Source of the DNA: an uncultured Lachnospiraceae bacterium
GTDB lineage: Bacteria; Bacillota; Clostridia; Lachnospirales; Lachnospiraceae
Length of the DNA stretch: 64,000 bases
NCBI GenBank assembly: GCA_910586645.1
Contig: CAJUIS010000003.1
Span: forward strand, 83,847-147,846
Reading direction: 5' to 3'
Shown here: piece after piece, positions 16,343 to 25,011 of the stretch
Layout: each line of letters starts with the position of its first letter
Numbering within the stretch: position 1 is the first letter of the stretch
Made by a program: the position numbers and the translations under genes
The notes under the pieces: generated by a model
What the model was told of the DNA's origin: nothing
Database searches by the model: none
Seen by the model: only the letters and a program-made list of their open reading frames with translations

Positions 16343-17438
16343 GTTCTCTTCTATTCTCTTCTATATTATTTGTCACTGTTTTTGCCGACTTTCTGCGTTT
16401 GAACAAAATAATCGCAAGAACCGCAAGAGCCGTTGCCGCAGCCGCGCCGATCCCAATGCGAAGCGCAAGCGGCAGTCCCTTTTCCATCTTCTTCTGGTTC
16501 TTTTCATCCAAAATAACGTTGCCTGTCGGCGTTTTCTCATCGTCTACGTCTAAAAGAGGCTGATCCAGCGGCACCTCACCGTCAGGAAGGTTTTCTCCCG
16601 CTTCTTCAGGAGCGTTTGCATCTCCTGCGCCGTCCTGCGCCGCGTCAGCAGCGTCCGCTGCTCCTCCGTCTGCAGGAGCCGCGCCGCCGTCCGCCGGAGC
16701 TCCCCCGCCTGCAGGAGTTGTCGTTGTGCCGCCGCCCGCAGGAGTTGTCGTCGCACCGCCCGTCGGCGTTGTCGTACCGCCGCCTGTCGGAGTCGTCGTT
16801 GTGCCTCCTGTCGGCGTTTCCTCCGTACCCGGCGCCTCATCCGCAACATAAACGAACGTCAGCACATTTTCATTTTCGTTTGCCGTCAGCGTCTTTGCAA
16901 GCGCAAGCGCCTGAGGCGTATAACCTTCAATGTATAAATATGCGGCAACTGCCTTGTCGCCTACATTTCCATAATAAGTCTTGCTGGGCGCCAGCGTATT
17001 TCCGGCAGTATCCTGGTAATTTACCCTGTAACCTACCGTATCGCCTTTAATTCCATATGCCACTACATAATCGGCGTCGCCGTCTACTTTAAACGCAGAA
17101 GCCGTCACTGTATTATTGTCACGTCCGCTTTCACGAATGCCTTTGATGTAATACTTATTGGCGTTGCCCATGCCAAGCGCTCCCGCCTGTGCGTCAAAAG
17201 ATACGATATCGCCAAATTTTAAACCGCTCACCGTAATCTTATCGGATTTTACATCTATCTTTCCCAGATTGTAACGCACCGACAATCCGTTGGAATTTGC
17301 AAAGGTTCCCTGGTTTCCGGCATAAAACGTTACGGTATAAGTATAAGCTTCCTCTTCCGCTGCAGCATCCGTATAAGAAAGTGTAAAACATATGCAGAAT
17401 ACAGACAGCAGCATCACTGCTTTCTTCCAGATTTTCAT
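16323..17438 (-). CDS. MucBP-like Thr/Pro/Gly-rich membrane-anchored surface protein
   Basis: A 371-residue secreted protein: signal peptide (1-about 25), a beta-rich head, a MucBP-like module (GYRVNYQDTAGNTLAPSKTYYGNVGDKA to LTFVYV, about 165-228), a low-complexity TPTGG/TTPAGG/PADGG stalk (about 235-295), and a C-terminal helix followed by FKRRKSAK. MucBP repeats in other Gram-positive bacteria bind mucin or support adhesion. No LPxTG motif precedes the helix; only KTPTGN is present, so it is probably held by the helix itself. Start ATG at 17438 overlaps the stop of the LPKTG gene (ATGA); a longer frame to 17537 would lie inside that gene. Confidence 0.75.
   Translation of the reverse strand: MKIWKKAVMLLSVFCICFTLSYTDAAAEEEAYTYTVTFYAGNQGTFANSNGLSVRYNLGKIDVKSDKITVSGLKFGDIVSFDAQAGALGMGNANKYYIKGIRESGRDNNTVTASAFKVDGDADYVVAYGIKGDTVGYRVNYQDTAGNTLAPSKTYYGNVGDKAVAAYLYIEGYTPQALALAKTLTANENENVLTFVYVADEAPGTEETPTGGTTTTPTGGGTTTPTGGATTTPAGGGTTTTPAGGGAPADGGAAPADGGAADAADAAQDGAGDANAPEEAGENLPDGEVPLDQPLLDVDDEKTPTGNVILDEKNQKKMEKGLPLALRIGIGAAAATALAVLAIILFKRRKSAKTVTNNIEENRREHEKENK
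16690..16822 (-). repeat. in-gene tandem repeats coding TTTPTGG/TTTPAGG units
   Basis: Four or five imperfect GC-rich units built on GGAGTTGTCGT/GGCGTTGTCGT (plus-strand spelling) encode the threonine-proline-glycine stalk of the MucBP-like protein. Such repeats can expand or contract by slippage. Confidence 0.7.
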
Positions 17439-18226
17439 GCCGACGCCTCCTCCCCTTCTTCCTCTTCGTTTTTCCTCTTTAAAGCAATCAGTCCAAATAC
17501 CAGAAGCACAATTCCGCTGACAAGCGCCGCCGCGCAATACGGAAGCAGATTTGTCTCATCCCCTGTCTTTGGAAGATTTCTCGGACCATTTGGATCCGGA
17601 GGGCTTCCCGGCGTTATGGAATGCGTCTCTCTGTCTCTGTTTGACGTTGAAGCAACTTCTTCCACGGCAAAATTCATTCTCAGACGCGCCAGCGTATCCT
17701 GATATGCGTTTCCCTGCGTCTCTCCGTCCAGACCGACCGTCAGATAGACTGTTCCTGTGCTCCCTTTTTCCAGCCTGTCAAGGAAAAACCAGTCTTCAAG
17801 GGAATTTGTCGCCTGATTCAGTCCGGTTCCCGCTTTTGATTTTCCTTCTCCGCCGACCGACTCACTGCTGTAAAGCACCGTCTCCTGTTTCTTATGGTTG
17901 ACATAAGTCAGGATATACGTATATGCGCCGCCTTCCGCTACGCTCTGCGACTCCTCTAAGCTTCGCAGCACTTCATTCGTCATATACCAGTCCGTCGCCT
18001 TATCTCCGGCATTCTTAATCCCAACCTGAAGCCTGATCGTATCTCCTGGCTGAATCTGGTAAATCTCCTCTGTCATTTCCGAAGATTTGAAATTACTGTT
18101 CATCTTCTTGCCGTCAAATTCCACCTTCCATGCCGAAGAACCCTGAAACTCCTCCGCATGTACGGCGCTTCCCATGCCGATCAGCATTGCCATTGCCGTA
18201 ACAAGGCACAAAATTCTCTTTTTCAT
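17435..18226 (-). CDS. LPKTG cell-wall-anchored surface protein
   Basis: A 263-residue exported protein with a signal peptide (1-about 24, ending VHA), a single strand-rich ectodomain and a textbook sorting signal: LPKTG (218-222), a hydrophobic helix and RKNEEEE. The ectodomain shows KVEFDGKKMNSNFKSSEMTEE and DTIRLQVGIKNAGDKATDWYMTNEV, a pattern like the TasA/CalY-neighbour proteins that bind or cap fibres, but I cannot name a family. It lies between the TasA-like gene and the MucBP-like gene; the 4-nt overlap with the latter and 12-nt gap to the former indicate one operon. A TapA-like base role is an inference. Confidence 0.75.
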   Translation of the reverse strand: MKKRILCLVTAMAMLIGMGSAVHAEEFQGSSAWKVEFDGKKMNSNFKSSEMTEEIYQIQPGDTIRLQVGIKNAGDKATDWYMTNEVLRSLEESQSVAEGGAYTYILTYVNHKKQETVLYSSESVGGEGKSKAGTGLNQATNSLEDWFFLDRLEKGSTGTVYLTVGLDGETQGNAYQDTLARLRMNFAVEEVASTSNRDRETHSITPGSPPDPNGPRNLPKTGDETNLLPYCAAALVSGIVLLVFGLIALKRKNEEEEGEEASA

Positions 18227-18238
18227 ATTCTGTACCTC

Positions 18239-18991
18239 CTATCTCAGACTCAGATGATTATCTGAAGAAACATTCACGTCCACACCCCATGCGCTTTTGA
18301 TAGCGTCCACTGCATTGTGCGTCTGCACTGCATCCACTTCGGCCTCTATGTTAAACTGATAGCCATCGTATTCATACGTGGTCGTAATCGTCTTGTAACC
18401 GTCTTTTTCCTCTACAAATTCATTCACTTTTCCGGTAATCGAAGGATCAATCCGAATCGTATCCGTAATGTCCGGCGTGCTTTCTCCCGCCGCAATGCTC
18501 TTTGTATAATAAAGCACGGTACGCTCCTTTGTCGAAGCTTTCTTATCGATAATCCATCCGTTTCCGACAAAATTCAAATCAATCAGATCCGGAGAAAGCG
18601 TCGTATCTTTGCCCTCTGCGTCCATCCAGCTTTTCCGGATAATGACTCTGACATAAGTGTCAATCGTGCCGCTGTTTGTCACGCCAAGCCGTTCCGGATA
18701 TTCTTTGCCCGGCTCCAGCTTTTCACCTTCTTTTAACATCCCCGTCAAAAGCCTGCCTTCCGCTTCGTCCCATTTATCGTTCTTGTGGGTATAGTCCCTG
18801 TAACTGACTTTGTTTCCATTCTCCGTCAAAGTTACGCCGATATTGGAAACCGTCACTTCCGCCGCATAATTTTCACTGTAGTACGTAAGTGCAGCCCTGG
18901 CGCTCCCCACCGTGGAAAATGCAAGAAGCAGCGCAGCCGCCGAAAGAAGAATTGCCGGCTTTGCGGCAAAAGGTTTTCTTTTCTTACTCAT
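18239..18991 (-). CDS. TasA/CalY-like fibre protein with SipW-type signal peptide
   Basis: A 250-residue secreted protein. The N-terminus has a basic start, a hydrophobic core and FSTVGSARAALTYYSE, the shape of SipW-dependent signal peptides. The mature part carries LGVTNSGTIDTYVRVIIRKSWMD, matching the core beta-sandwich pattern of the TasA/camelysin family (a strand with a conserved N-x-G and YVRVxI). TasA forms extracellular fibres in Bacillus biofilms; fibre formation here is inferred. Its ATG overlaps the stop of the preceding gene by one base. Confidence 0.75.
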   Translation of the reverse strand: MSKKRKPFAAKPAILLSAAALLLAFSTVGSARAALTYYSENYAAEVTVSNIGVTLTENGNKVSYRDYTHKNDKWDEAEGRLLTGMLKEGEKLEPGKEYPERLGVTNSGTIDTYVRVIIRKSWMDAEGKDTTLSPDLIDLNFVGNGWIIDKKASTKERTVLYYTKSIAAGESTPDITDTIRIDPSITGKVNEFVEEKDGYKTITTTYEYDGYQFNIEAEVDAVQTHNAVDAIKSAWGVDVNVSSDNHLSLR

Positions 18992-19548
18992 TACTTGCCG
19001 CCTCCTTTATCCCCCGTATAGGTATTTGTCGCAGTATCTGCAATCTTCGTCCAGTCTGCCGTCGGTTTTCCGTCCTCTCCATAGGAAACCATCGTGCATT
19101 CCTGTATAATGACAACATTAAAATCCTTCTGGGTGTTTGTGCTTTCCATGCTGTCCTTAATATTCTTTACGCCTACCAGAAGCTCTTCCGTGCTTTTGCC
19201 CGGCTTTACGATATCACTGTAGTAATAATATCCGTCCGCTCCCGGCGACCATTTTCCGGACTGATCTGAATATGTCAGCTTCTCCTGATACTCCGCTCCT
19301 GCAAGCGCCTTTACCCTGATATAGCATTCATGATCCCCTGTATTTGTGATCTGGATATGCTTTGTCATGTCGATTACCTTTTCATCGGGTTTCGTCGTAG
19401 TAAATCCGAGGTTTATCTGCACGCCGCCGTTTGCCGTGGCATATGTCGTAAAATACGCCATTGCGCTTCCGATTCCAAGACTTACTATAAGCGCAAAAGC
19501 GGCCGCCGCCAAGGCAATCGTCTTTTTGTCAGGATATTTTTTCATCAC
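18991..19548 (-). CDS. second TasA/CalY-like protein with SipW-type signal peptide
   Basis: A 185-residue secreted protein whose N-terminus ends VSLGIGSAMAYFTTYA (about 23-38), a near-textbook SipW-dependent signal, followed by KHIQITNTGDHECYIRVKALAG, the TasA/CalY-type core strands. It is shorter than its neighbour at 18239-18991 and the two are only loosely alike, as is common for TasA-family pairs in which one is the fibre subunit and the other an accessory subunit. RBS AGGAGG lies before the ATG at 19548. Processing by the SipW-type peptidase of the same operon is inferred. Confidence 0.75.
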   Translation of the reverse strand: MMKKYPDKKTIALAAAAFALIVSLGIGSAMAYFTTYATANGGVQINLGFTTTKPDEKVIDMTKHIQITNTGDHECYIRVKALAGAEYQEKLTYSDQSGKWSPGADGYYYYSDIVKPGKSTEELLVGVKNIKDSMESTNTQKDFNVVIIQECTMVSYGEDGKPTADWTKIADTATNTYTGDKGGGK

Positions 19549-19580
19549 TCATTCCTCCTTACCTCATGCGTCTTTTCGCC

Positions 19581-21050
19581 TTATCTCCGCTTAATCGGGA
19601 TTTGTCTCTCCCTTGCCCTGATCTTTGCCCGCTTGCGAAGCGTAATGCCTCCAAACGTCAGTCCCGTTACACCAACCAGTCCGGCTGTTCCAACTGTTCT
19701 GACAAGCCCTGCGTCTTCATCCGTGAAAAAATTTTTCACCATATCCGCAAGCGGCACCGTTCCGTCGTCAATCTTCTGAAACTCTTCTTTGTCTGCAGGC
19801 GCCGGTTCTTCCTGAGGCGCATCTTCCTCTGCTTCCGCCGCTTCCGCTGCCTGCACAGCCGCCGTCTGTACCGCCGCGGCATTTTCCGCCGCCCCGGCCG
19901 GAGCCATGTTTTCCGGAACGTCCACGCCGCCCGTTATGGTATTGTCATTTACCGCCATTTCGTCTTTTACTTCATTTTCCGCGCCCATTGCAACGGTTTC
20001 GCCATTTTCCGGCAATTCATCTTTTTTCGCCGCGTCTTTCCGTTCGGAAACTACGGGGCCGTTTGTATTATCCGCTTCCTGTTCCCAATCCCAGGCATTG
20101 CTTTCAAATTTGAAATGATTGACAAGTCCCGTCCCGCTGTTTAAACGTTCGTCATAATCATTTTTAAAGGTTACTTTCACCGGGTTTCCTTCCGAGCCTT
20201 CCGCCATAATCACGGCTTTCTGCACTTTATCGGAAGTCGGCTTATAACTTGCCCCGCTGTAAATTTCCGTCACAGTCACTTCCGCCCCGGCGGGAATGTG
20301 GCTGACAAGAACCGTTTTTTCTCCCGGTTCATTAAAATTAATTGAAACCACGTCGCTGTATACGTTTTTTCCATCCTTTACCGCTTCCACCTGGAATACG
20401 AAAAATGCGCTTCCAAGCGTCTTATTGTAAGAAGAAAGCGTTTTAACAATCTCAAGGCCGCCAAATCTGCTCCCCTGATCCGGCTTCAAATCGCTTTCCA
20501 CGTCATAAACCCATGCATCACTCGTCGTGCTGTCGCCCGGATCGTAGTAATTATTGGGCAGTGAAAGCAAAAACGGCGCAAACGTATATTCATAATATTC
20601 ACTCTGCACAGTGTCCGCCATAATCAGATACAGCCCGACCGGAAGGTTTTCGGCTGCGTTTTCCGCATTCTCCGGACTGTTTAAACTGATTTCAGCATCC
20701 GGCGGCATACCGCCTTCTTCCACTGCTTTTGCCGCAATCTCCACTTTCTTCTGCCAGTCTTCCGCCGTAGTCTGTGAATTGACAGCCGTAAGTTCCAGAT
20801 CCTCAAATCCGGCCTTCTCCGTATAAGTTCCTCCTTCGCTTACTTCCGCCACTTTGTACAGCTTCACCGGAATCTGCGTCTCATTTAACTCCGGATATTC
20901 CGTTCCGACGCCAAATGTAATCCGGCAGTCCGTCCGGTCTGTTTCAATCGCAATCGCTGCGTTAAGCGCCGACATTGCGAACGGTGAAAAAACCAGGACA
21001 AAGACCAACGCCAATATACATCCTTTCTTTACTGCACTTTTTACTTTCAT
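19581..21050 (-). CDS. pilin-like Cna-B-domain surface protein with C-terminal membrane anchor
   Basis: A 489-residue exported protein. Signal peptide about 1-33, then a pilin-type first domain (PVKLYKVAEVSEGGTYTEKAGF and ENLPVGLYLIMADTV), a Cna-B/DUF5979-like domain (GGLEIVKTLSSYNKTLGSAFFVFQVEAVKDGK, to TFKNDYD), an Ala/Glu/Pro-rich stalk and one terminal helix with RKRAKIRARERQIPIKRR. There is no LPxTG before the helix, so it may be a membrane-bound base or accessory subunit. I start at ATG 21050 after GAGGGGGAG; the frame extends to 21071 inside the sortase gene. It sits directly after the first class C sortase gene, 17 nt apart. Confidence 0.7.
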   Translation of the reverse strand: MKVKSAVKKGCILALVFVLVFSPFAMSALNAAIAIETDRTDCRITFGVGTEYPELNETQIPVKLYKVAEVSEGGTYTEKAGFEDLELTAVNSQTTAEDWQKKVEIAAKAVEEGGMPPDAEISLNSPENAENAAENLPVGLYLIMADTVQSEYYEYTFAPFLLSLPNNYYDPGDSTTSDAWVYDVESDLKPDQGSRFGGLEIVKTLSSYNKTLGSAFFVFQVEAVKDGKNVYSDVVSINFNEPGEKTVLVSHIPAGAEVTVTEIYSGASYKPTSDKVQKAVIMAEGSEGNPVKVTFKNDYDERLNSGTGLVNHFKFESNAWDWEQEADNTNGPVVSERKDAAKKDELPENGETVAMGAENEVKDEMAVNDNTITGGVDVPENMAPAGAAENAAAVQTAAVQAAEAAEAEEDAPQEEPAPADKEEFQKIDDGTVPLADMVKNFFTDEDAGLVRTVGTAGLVGVTGLTFGGITLRKRAKIRARERQIPIKRR

Positions 21051-21067
21051 CGTCTCCCCCTCCTGTC

Positions 21068-21946
21068 TCAAGGATTGTCAATGTCATTTTTCCTTCTGCG
21101 CTTAAAGAACAGCCGCATCACAGATATAATCAGGAATGTTACGGCAAGCCCAAGCAGCAGGTAAAACATATAATAATTACGGATGGACTGCAGCATCGTG
21201 TCCGTGATGCCCGTCGCTTCCTCCTCGCCCGAATACGGCACCCTCGTGCCGCGAACCAGAAGCCTGTGGGAATTCACGCCGTACGGCGTACAGGTAAACA
21301 GCGTCACCTGATCTTTCCCTTCCTCAATGCAAAGCGCCTCTTCCAGCGTTTCGGAATCATCCTTATCTACCATTGGAAGAATCTGATCCACCTGATAGGC
21401 CAGAATCTCATCCAGTATATGGATATAAAACTGATCGCCCCGTTCCAGCTGATCGACGTCGGTAAAGAGCCTTGCGCTTGGAAGCCCTCTGTGCGCCGCA
21501 AGCACACTGTGCGTACTCTCTCCGCCAACCGGAAGCTTCGTTCCCGCAAGATGCCCGATTCCCGTCTGCAGAAGCTCCTCTGAAGTCCCATGGTAAACGG
21601 CAAGCCTGATATTGATTTTCGGTATGGACAGATAGCCCATAATGCCGTCTCCCGCCACATTTAAAATTTTCCAGTATTCGGAATCCGCCATATCGTTGTC
21701 ATTCGATACGCCAAACACATCTCCATAGAGATTGTTCCGTGTCAGAGAAGCATTAAAGTTTCTGGCCGCTTCCCATTCCTTACTGAAATCTTCCGGCGTC
21801 AATTCCGCCAGAGTATCCTCATAGGTACTGATTAACTGGCTCTGCCGATAGGTATTCCACTGGTCGGATATCGTAGGATAAGCCAGAATCCCAAACCCTA
21901 CCAGAAACAAAAGCCCAAACAGAATGCCTGAAATTTTTCTCATCAT
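21068..21946 (-). CDS. class C (pilus-polymerising) sortase 1
   Basis: A 292-residue transpeptidase with N-terminal (about 7-24) and C-terminal (about 260-280) membrane helices, the topology of class C sortases that join pilin subunits through isopeptide bonds. Catalytic residues are seen in LAAHRGLPS (His152), LFTCTPYGVNSHRLLVRG (Cys219, Arg228). The lid motif region is near residues 76-90, with DND. The GxxGYLxIPKI block and PVGGESTHSVL are family-typical. A second sortase gene lies 31 nt upstream and the pilin gene before that. The pair may act on different substrates, for example backbone against minor pilin. Confidence 0.92.
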   Translation of the reverse strand: MMRKISGILFGLLFLVGFGILAYPTISDQWNTYRQSQLISTYEDTLAELTPEDFSKEWEAARNFNASLTRNNLYGDVFGVSNDNDMADSEYWKILNVAGDGIMGYLSIPKINIRLAVYHGTSEELLQTGIGHLAGTKLPVGGESTHSVLAAHRGLPSARLFTDVDQLERGDQFYIHILDEILAYQVDQILPMVDKDDSETLEEALCIEEGKDQVTLFTCTPYGVNSHRLLVRGTRVPYSGEEEATGITDTMLQSIRNYYMFYLLLGLAVTFLIISVMRLFFKRRRKNDIDNP

Positions 21947-21977
21947 ATCATGTCTGCTCCCTCATGTCTGTCATAAA

Positions 21978-23003
21978 TTATGGTTCTTCATCCTTTGTAT
22001 TTCCATCATACGCTTTATATCCTTTGAACTCGTCGTTGTCTGTATATTCCCGGTAGCCTTTGTAATCCTTATTGTCGGCATATTCCTGGTATTCCCTGTG
22101 CGCTATGCCGTTTGAGGGAACTGTCATTCCCGGCCCCACAAAAGACGCCGCTTTCTTTCTTTTTCTTTCCCTCATGTAAAGCAATATGATAAATATACCT
22201 GTAACCGCAAGCCCTACAATTACCCACAGCAGATAACTTGTGCGCGGACTTACGCCAAACAAAGCCTTCGGCACGTCTTCCATTGCCGATTCCACATATT
22301 CCACCCGGTGTCCCCGGACCAAAAGCCTGTGACTGTTGACACTGTAAGGCGTGCAGGTAAGAAGCGTAACCAAATCCTGTCCGTCCTCTACCACAAGCGC
22401 GCTTGTATCTTCCGGTTCCGCAGTCGTAATCTTATCTACCTGATAGCAAAGCGTATCATCTAATATTTTCAGGAGAAAATGATCCCCTTTTTCTATTTTA
22501 TCAAGATCTGTAAACAAAGTCGCGCTGGGCAGACCCCTGTGTGCGGAAATTACGGAGTGCGTATTTGCGCCTCCAACCGGAAGGGAGCTTCCTTCAAGAT
22601 GGCCTGCTGCCACCTGCAGCACTTCTTCTTCCGTCGTGTGGAAAATCGGAAGTTTTACGTCAATCTTCGGTATTTCCACATAACCCATCATCCCGTTTCC
22701 CGTCAGGTTCAGACAAGTCATATATGAGCCGTTTTCATCCGTCGCCGCCGCAACGGCAAAGGAATCCGGCAGGATACTGGGCAAGAGCGCCTGATTATAC
22801 GCATTCGCATTGCTCCACTGTTCTTCGTAATCAATCTGGCCGGAAGAAACCATTTCTTCCACTGCCGTATCGTATGTACTCGCTAACTGTGACTGTCTGT
22901 AATTGTTCCACTGATTTGCTATAAATGGGTACAGCAATAAGGACAAACCGGCCAGAAATAAAATCGAAACGAATATAATGCTTTTATTTATTTTTATTTT
23001 CAT
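21978..23003 (-). CDS. class C sortase 2 with Tyr/Lys/Asp-rich cytoplasmic tail
   Basis: A 341-residue class C sortase: N-terminal helix (about 9-27), catalytic His155 (SAHRGLPS), Cys217 and Arg226 (LLTCTPYSVNSHRLLVRG), and a second helix (about 257-277). After the basic RERKRKK stop-transfer it has about 60 extra residues, including a roughly 12-residue motif with DN and KGY repeated at 304-335 (EYADNKDYKGY, EYTDNDEFKGY, AYDGN). Standard class C enzymes end shortly after the helix. It lies next to the backbone pilin gene, behind a strong hairpin, so it is the likelier polymerase of that pilin. Confidence 0.9.
   Translation of the reverse strand: MKIKINKSIIFVSILFLAGLSLLLYPFIANQWNNYRQSQLASTYDTAVEEMVSSGQIDYEEQWSNANAYNQALLPSILPDSFAVAAATDENGSYMTCLNLTGNGMMGYVEIPKIDVKLPIFHTTEEEVLQVAAGHLEGSSLPVGGANTHSVISAHRGLPSATLFTDLDKIEKGDHFLLKILDDTLCYQVDKITTAEPEDTSALVVEDGQDLVTLLTCTPYSVNSHRLLVRGHRVEYVESAMEDVPKALFGVSPRTSYLLWVIVGLAVTGIFIILLYMRERKRKKAASFVGPGMTVPSNGIAHREYQEYADNKDYKGYREYTDNDEFKGYKAYDGNTKDEEP
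21999..22094 (-). repeat. tandem repeat coding the sortase 2 tail
   Basis: Two and a half imperfect units of about 36 bp that encode YADNKDYKGY-like segments; near-identical stretches around CTTTGTA/CTTTATA and TCGTTGTCTGTATATTC can be seen on the plus strand. Confidence 0.6.
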
Positions 23004-23032
23004 CCGGACTCTCCTTAATGTTGTATTTTTAT

Positions 23033-23059
23033 ACCGGGGCGGAACTGGCCCGCCCCGGT
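23033..23059 (-). terminator. strong hairpin after the pilin gene (terminator or attenuator)
   Basis: ACCGGGGCGG and CCGCCCCGGT form a perfect 10-bp GC-rich stem with a 7-nt loop, followed on the minus strand by ATAAAAAT. It lies between the abundant pilin and the sortase genes. The weak tail suggests partial termination or mRNA end protection, lowering downstream expression. Confidence 0.6.
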
Positions 23060-23101
23060 CTGAAAATAGTTTACTTCAATTTTCCCCTTCTGAAACTTAA
23101 A

Positions 23102-24898
23102 TTATTTTGCAGATTTTTTACGGCTTGCAAAGAATAAACCTGCTGCAACAATCATAATCAGGCAGCCGCCGATTGTGAAGATTGTTGTACCGATACCACC
23201 GGTAGATGGAAGCGCGCTCATCTTGGTATTTGGAATAACTATGCCCAAAAGCGCAGTACCATTGCCTGCTTTATCGTTTTCCTCAACTGTCTCTAATGTC
23301 GTTGTCGTATGAGTCTCAGATTTTACATATGCAGCCTTTGCATCGTCTGATGGTTTTTCACTGTAGAAAACGTTGTTTAAAATCCAGCCAACCTGAATTC
23401 CGTTCATGCTTTCATTTGCATCGGTTGTGTATTTTCTTGTTGTTACTGTCTGTTCTACTTTCTTCGTTGCCGTTGTCCAGTTAGCGGTTATTTCATATAC
23501 CTCTTCATTCAGTGTATATCCTTCCGGAGCCTGAATCTCTTTTACATAGTACGTGCCTGTAGCTACCTGTGTAGATACTGCATAACCATTTTCATTTGTA
23601 ATTACTACATCTACCAATTGTGTGCACTCTTCATCTTTATAAATTCCAAAGATTGCGCCTGCAAGAGCTGCTGCGTCATCGCCTTCTCCCTTTTTCTGGA
23701 ATGCCAGCTGATATGTGTAAACAATCTCTTCTTTTTCTTTCTGATCTAATCCGTTTGCTTCATCCGGAGTCGGAACTACTTCCGGATCCTCCCATGTCTG
23801 GCCTACATTCGGGTCACGTGTGAAAATCAATGTAGCTTTATTTATATTTCCTTCCATACCAACTACAGCGTCTTCATTTACACGAGCCTGATAAGTAACA
23901 TTAATCCTTTTAGAGTCAATTACGCCGTTCGCTCCTGCAAGAGCTTCTGAAAGAGCATCATACTGAAATGCCAGGTTAAAGCCTACTACTTTTTCATTTT
24001 CTTTCACTTCCATTGCCTTGGCAATTACCGTGTTATTATATGTAATGTTTCCATTTTCAACATCAACCGGATATGCAGTGCCATCAATCATAATTGTCAA
24101 TGACTTATAATCAAATGTTAAACCTTTGCTCATTCTATCAGTGATGAATAATGTTTTATTGATTGCGTTCTCCGGATAATACGGTATGGTTGGCGTTACA
24201 TTATAAGTAATTACACTGCCCAAAGAAGCTGTATGCTGACTGTCATTGTCACTGTGCGCCTCTTTATCTTTGATTTCCACATCTTCGATAACTACCTTTG
24301 ATTTGTCTACATCAATCTGTTTATCAATATCCTGCTCGCTTCTTTTTACAGTTCCGTCTGCAGCATATAGTGCGGTAGCTGTATCAATATCTCCAGCCTC
24401 TAAATTACCGTTTGCATTATAGGTTACTGCCAGGAAAAGAGGATTGTAGATATATTTTCCGCTTCCTTTAATCACTGCAATATAAGCGCCTGCGCCTACA
24501 TTTGCGATATATTTTCCATTCCCGTCTGTTGTTCCGCCTGTTACTACTGTAGCTTTAATAGAACCGCTTGCAATTCCTGCTGAAACACTGTTTACCCATT
24601 CTTCATTAGGAGCCGATGTTGTAGGCAGAGTTCCAATCTCCTTAATTCCAGCTACCCACTCAAGGCCATTATAACCTTTTGTATTATTCTGGTCATAAAG
24701 TCCACTTGCAATTTGGTACAGCGTTACTGTAGCCTCCGTGTTGTCTTCCTTCAATCCTGAGATTGTTACATTTGCCTTGTCATTAGCTGAAGGTACGGCT
24801 CCATTTAAGTTTTCCGTTTCTGCAAACGCCGTAATGCTCATTCCAAGCACCATGACAAGCGCCAACAACATTGCTGCTAATCTTTTCATCTTTTTCAT
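23102..24898 (-). CDS. SpaA-type isopeptide-forming backbone pilin (LPSTG)
   Basis: A 598-residue surface pilin. Signal peptide 1-26 (ending AFA), a first pilin domain, a middle D2-like domain with LGSVITYNVTPTIPYYPENAINKTLFITDRMSKGLTF typical of Cna/SpaA fimbrial shafts, and a final Cna-B domain with FQKKGEGDDAAALAGAIFGIYKDEE and the E-box VKEIQAPEGYTLNEE. The sorting signal is LPSTG (563-567), a helix and RKKSAK. Class C sortases two genes down probably polymerise it through a lysine of the middle domain; the exact lysine cannot be told. The AAGAAAGGAAG before the ATG and the hairpin after it fit a highly expressed gene. Confidence 0.9.
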   Translation of the reverse strand: MKKMKRLAAMLLALVMVLGMSITAFAETENLNGAVPSANDKANVTISGLKEDNTEATVTLYQIASGLYDQNNTKGYNGLEWVAGIKEIGTLPTTSAPNEEWVNSVSAGIASGSIKATVVTGGTTDGNGKYIANVGAGAYIAVIKGSGKYIYNPLFLAVTYNANGNLEAGDIDTATALYAADGTVKRSEQDIDKQIDVDKSKVVIEDVEIKDKEAHSDNDSQHTASLGSVITYNVTPTIPYYPENAINKTLFITDRMSKGLTFDYKSLTIMIDGTAYPVDVENGNITYNNTVIAKAMEVKENEKVVGFNLAFQYDALSEALAGANGVIDSKRINVTYQARVNEDAVVGMEGNINKATLIFTRDPNVGQTWEDPEVVPTPDEANGLDQKEKEEIVYTYQLAFQKKGEGDDAAALAGAIFGIYKDEECTQLVDVVITNENGYAVSTQVATGTYYVKEIQAPEGYTLNEEVYEITANWTTATKKVEQTVTTRKYTTDANESMNGIQVGWILNNVFYSEKPSDDAKAAYVKSETHTTTTLETVEENDKAGNGTALLGIVIPNTKMSALPSTGGIGTTIFTIGGCLIMIVAAGLFFASRKKSAK

Positions 24899-25011
24899 TC
24901 TTTTTCTTCCTTTCTTTTCGGGTCCTTCCCCTTATTTTTTTGTTGTTAATACTGTGTTCCTTTTGTTATAGTACTTTTTCGGCACAGGAAGCGCCAATTC
25001 CCATTACTTCA

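Noticed and set aside
16323..16560. KTPTGN in the MucBP-like protein as a sortase signal
   Set aside because: It does not fit LPxTG, NPQTN or PPKTG patterns and lies about 20 residues before the helix, not directly before it.
16690..16822. Regular GC-rich repeats taken for a CRISPR array
   Set aside because: Units are contiguous, vary in length and stay in frame as Thr/Pro/Gly codons of a surface protein; there are no unique spacers or cas genes.
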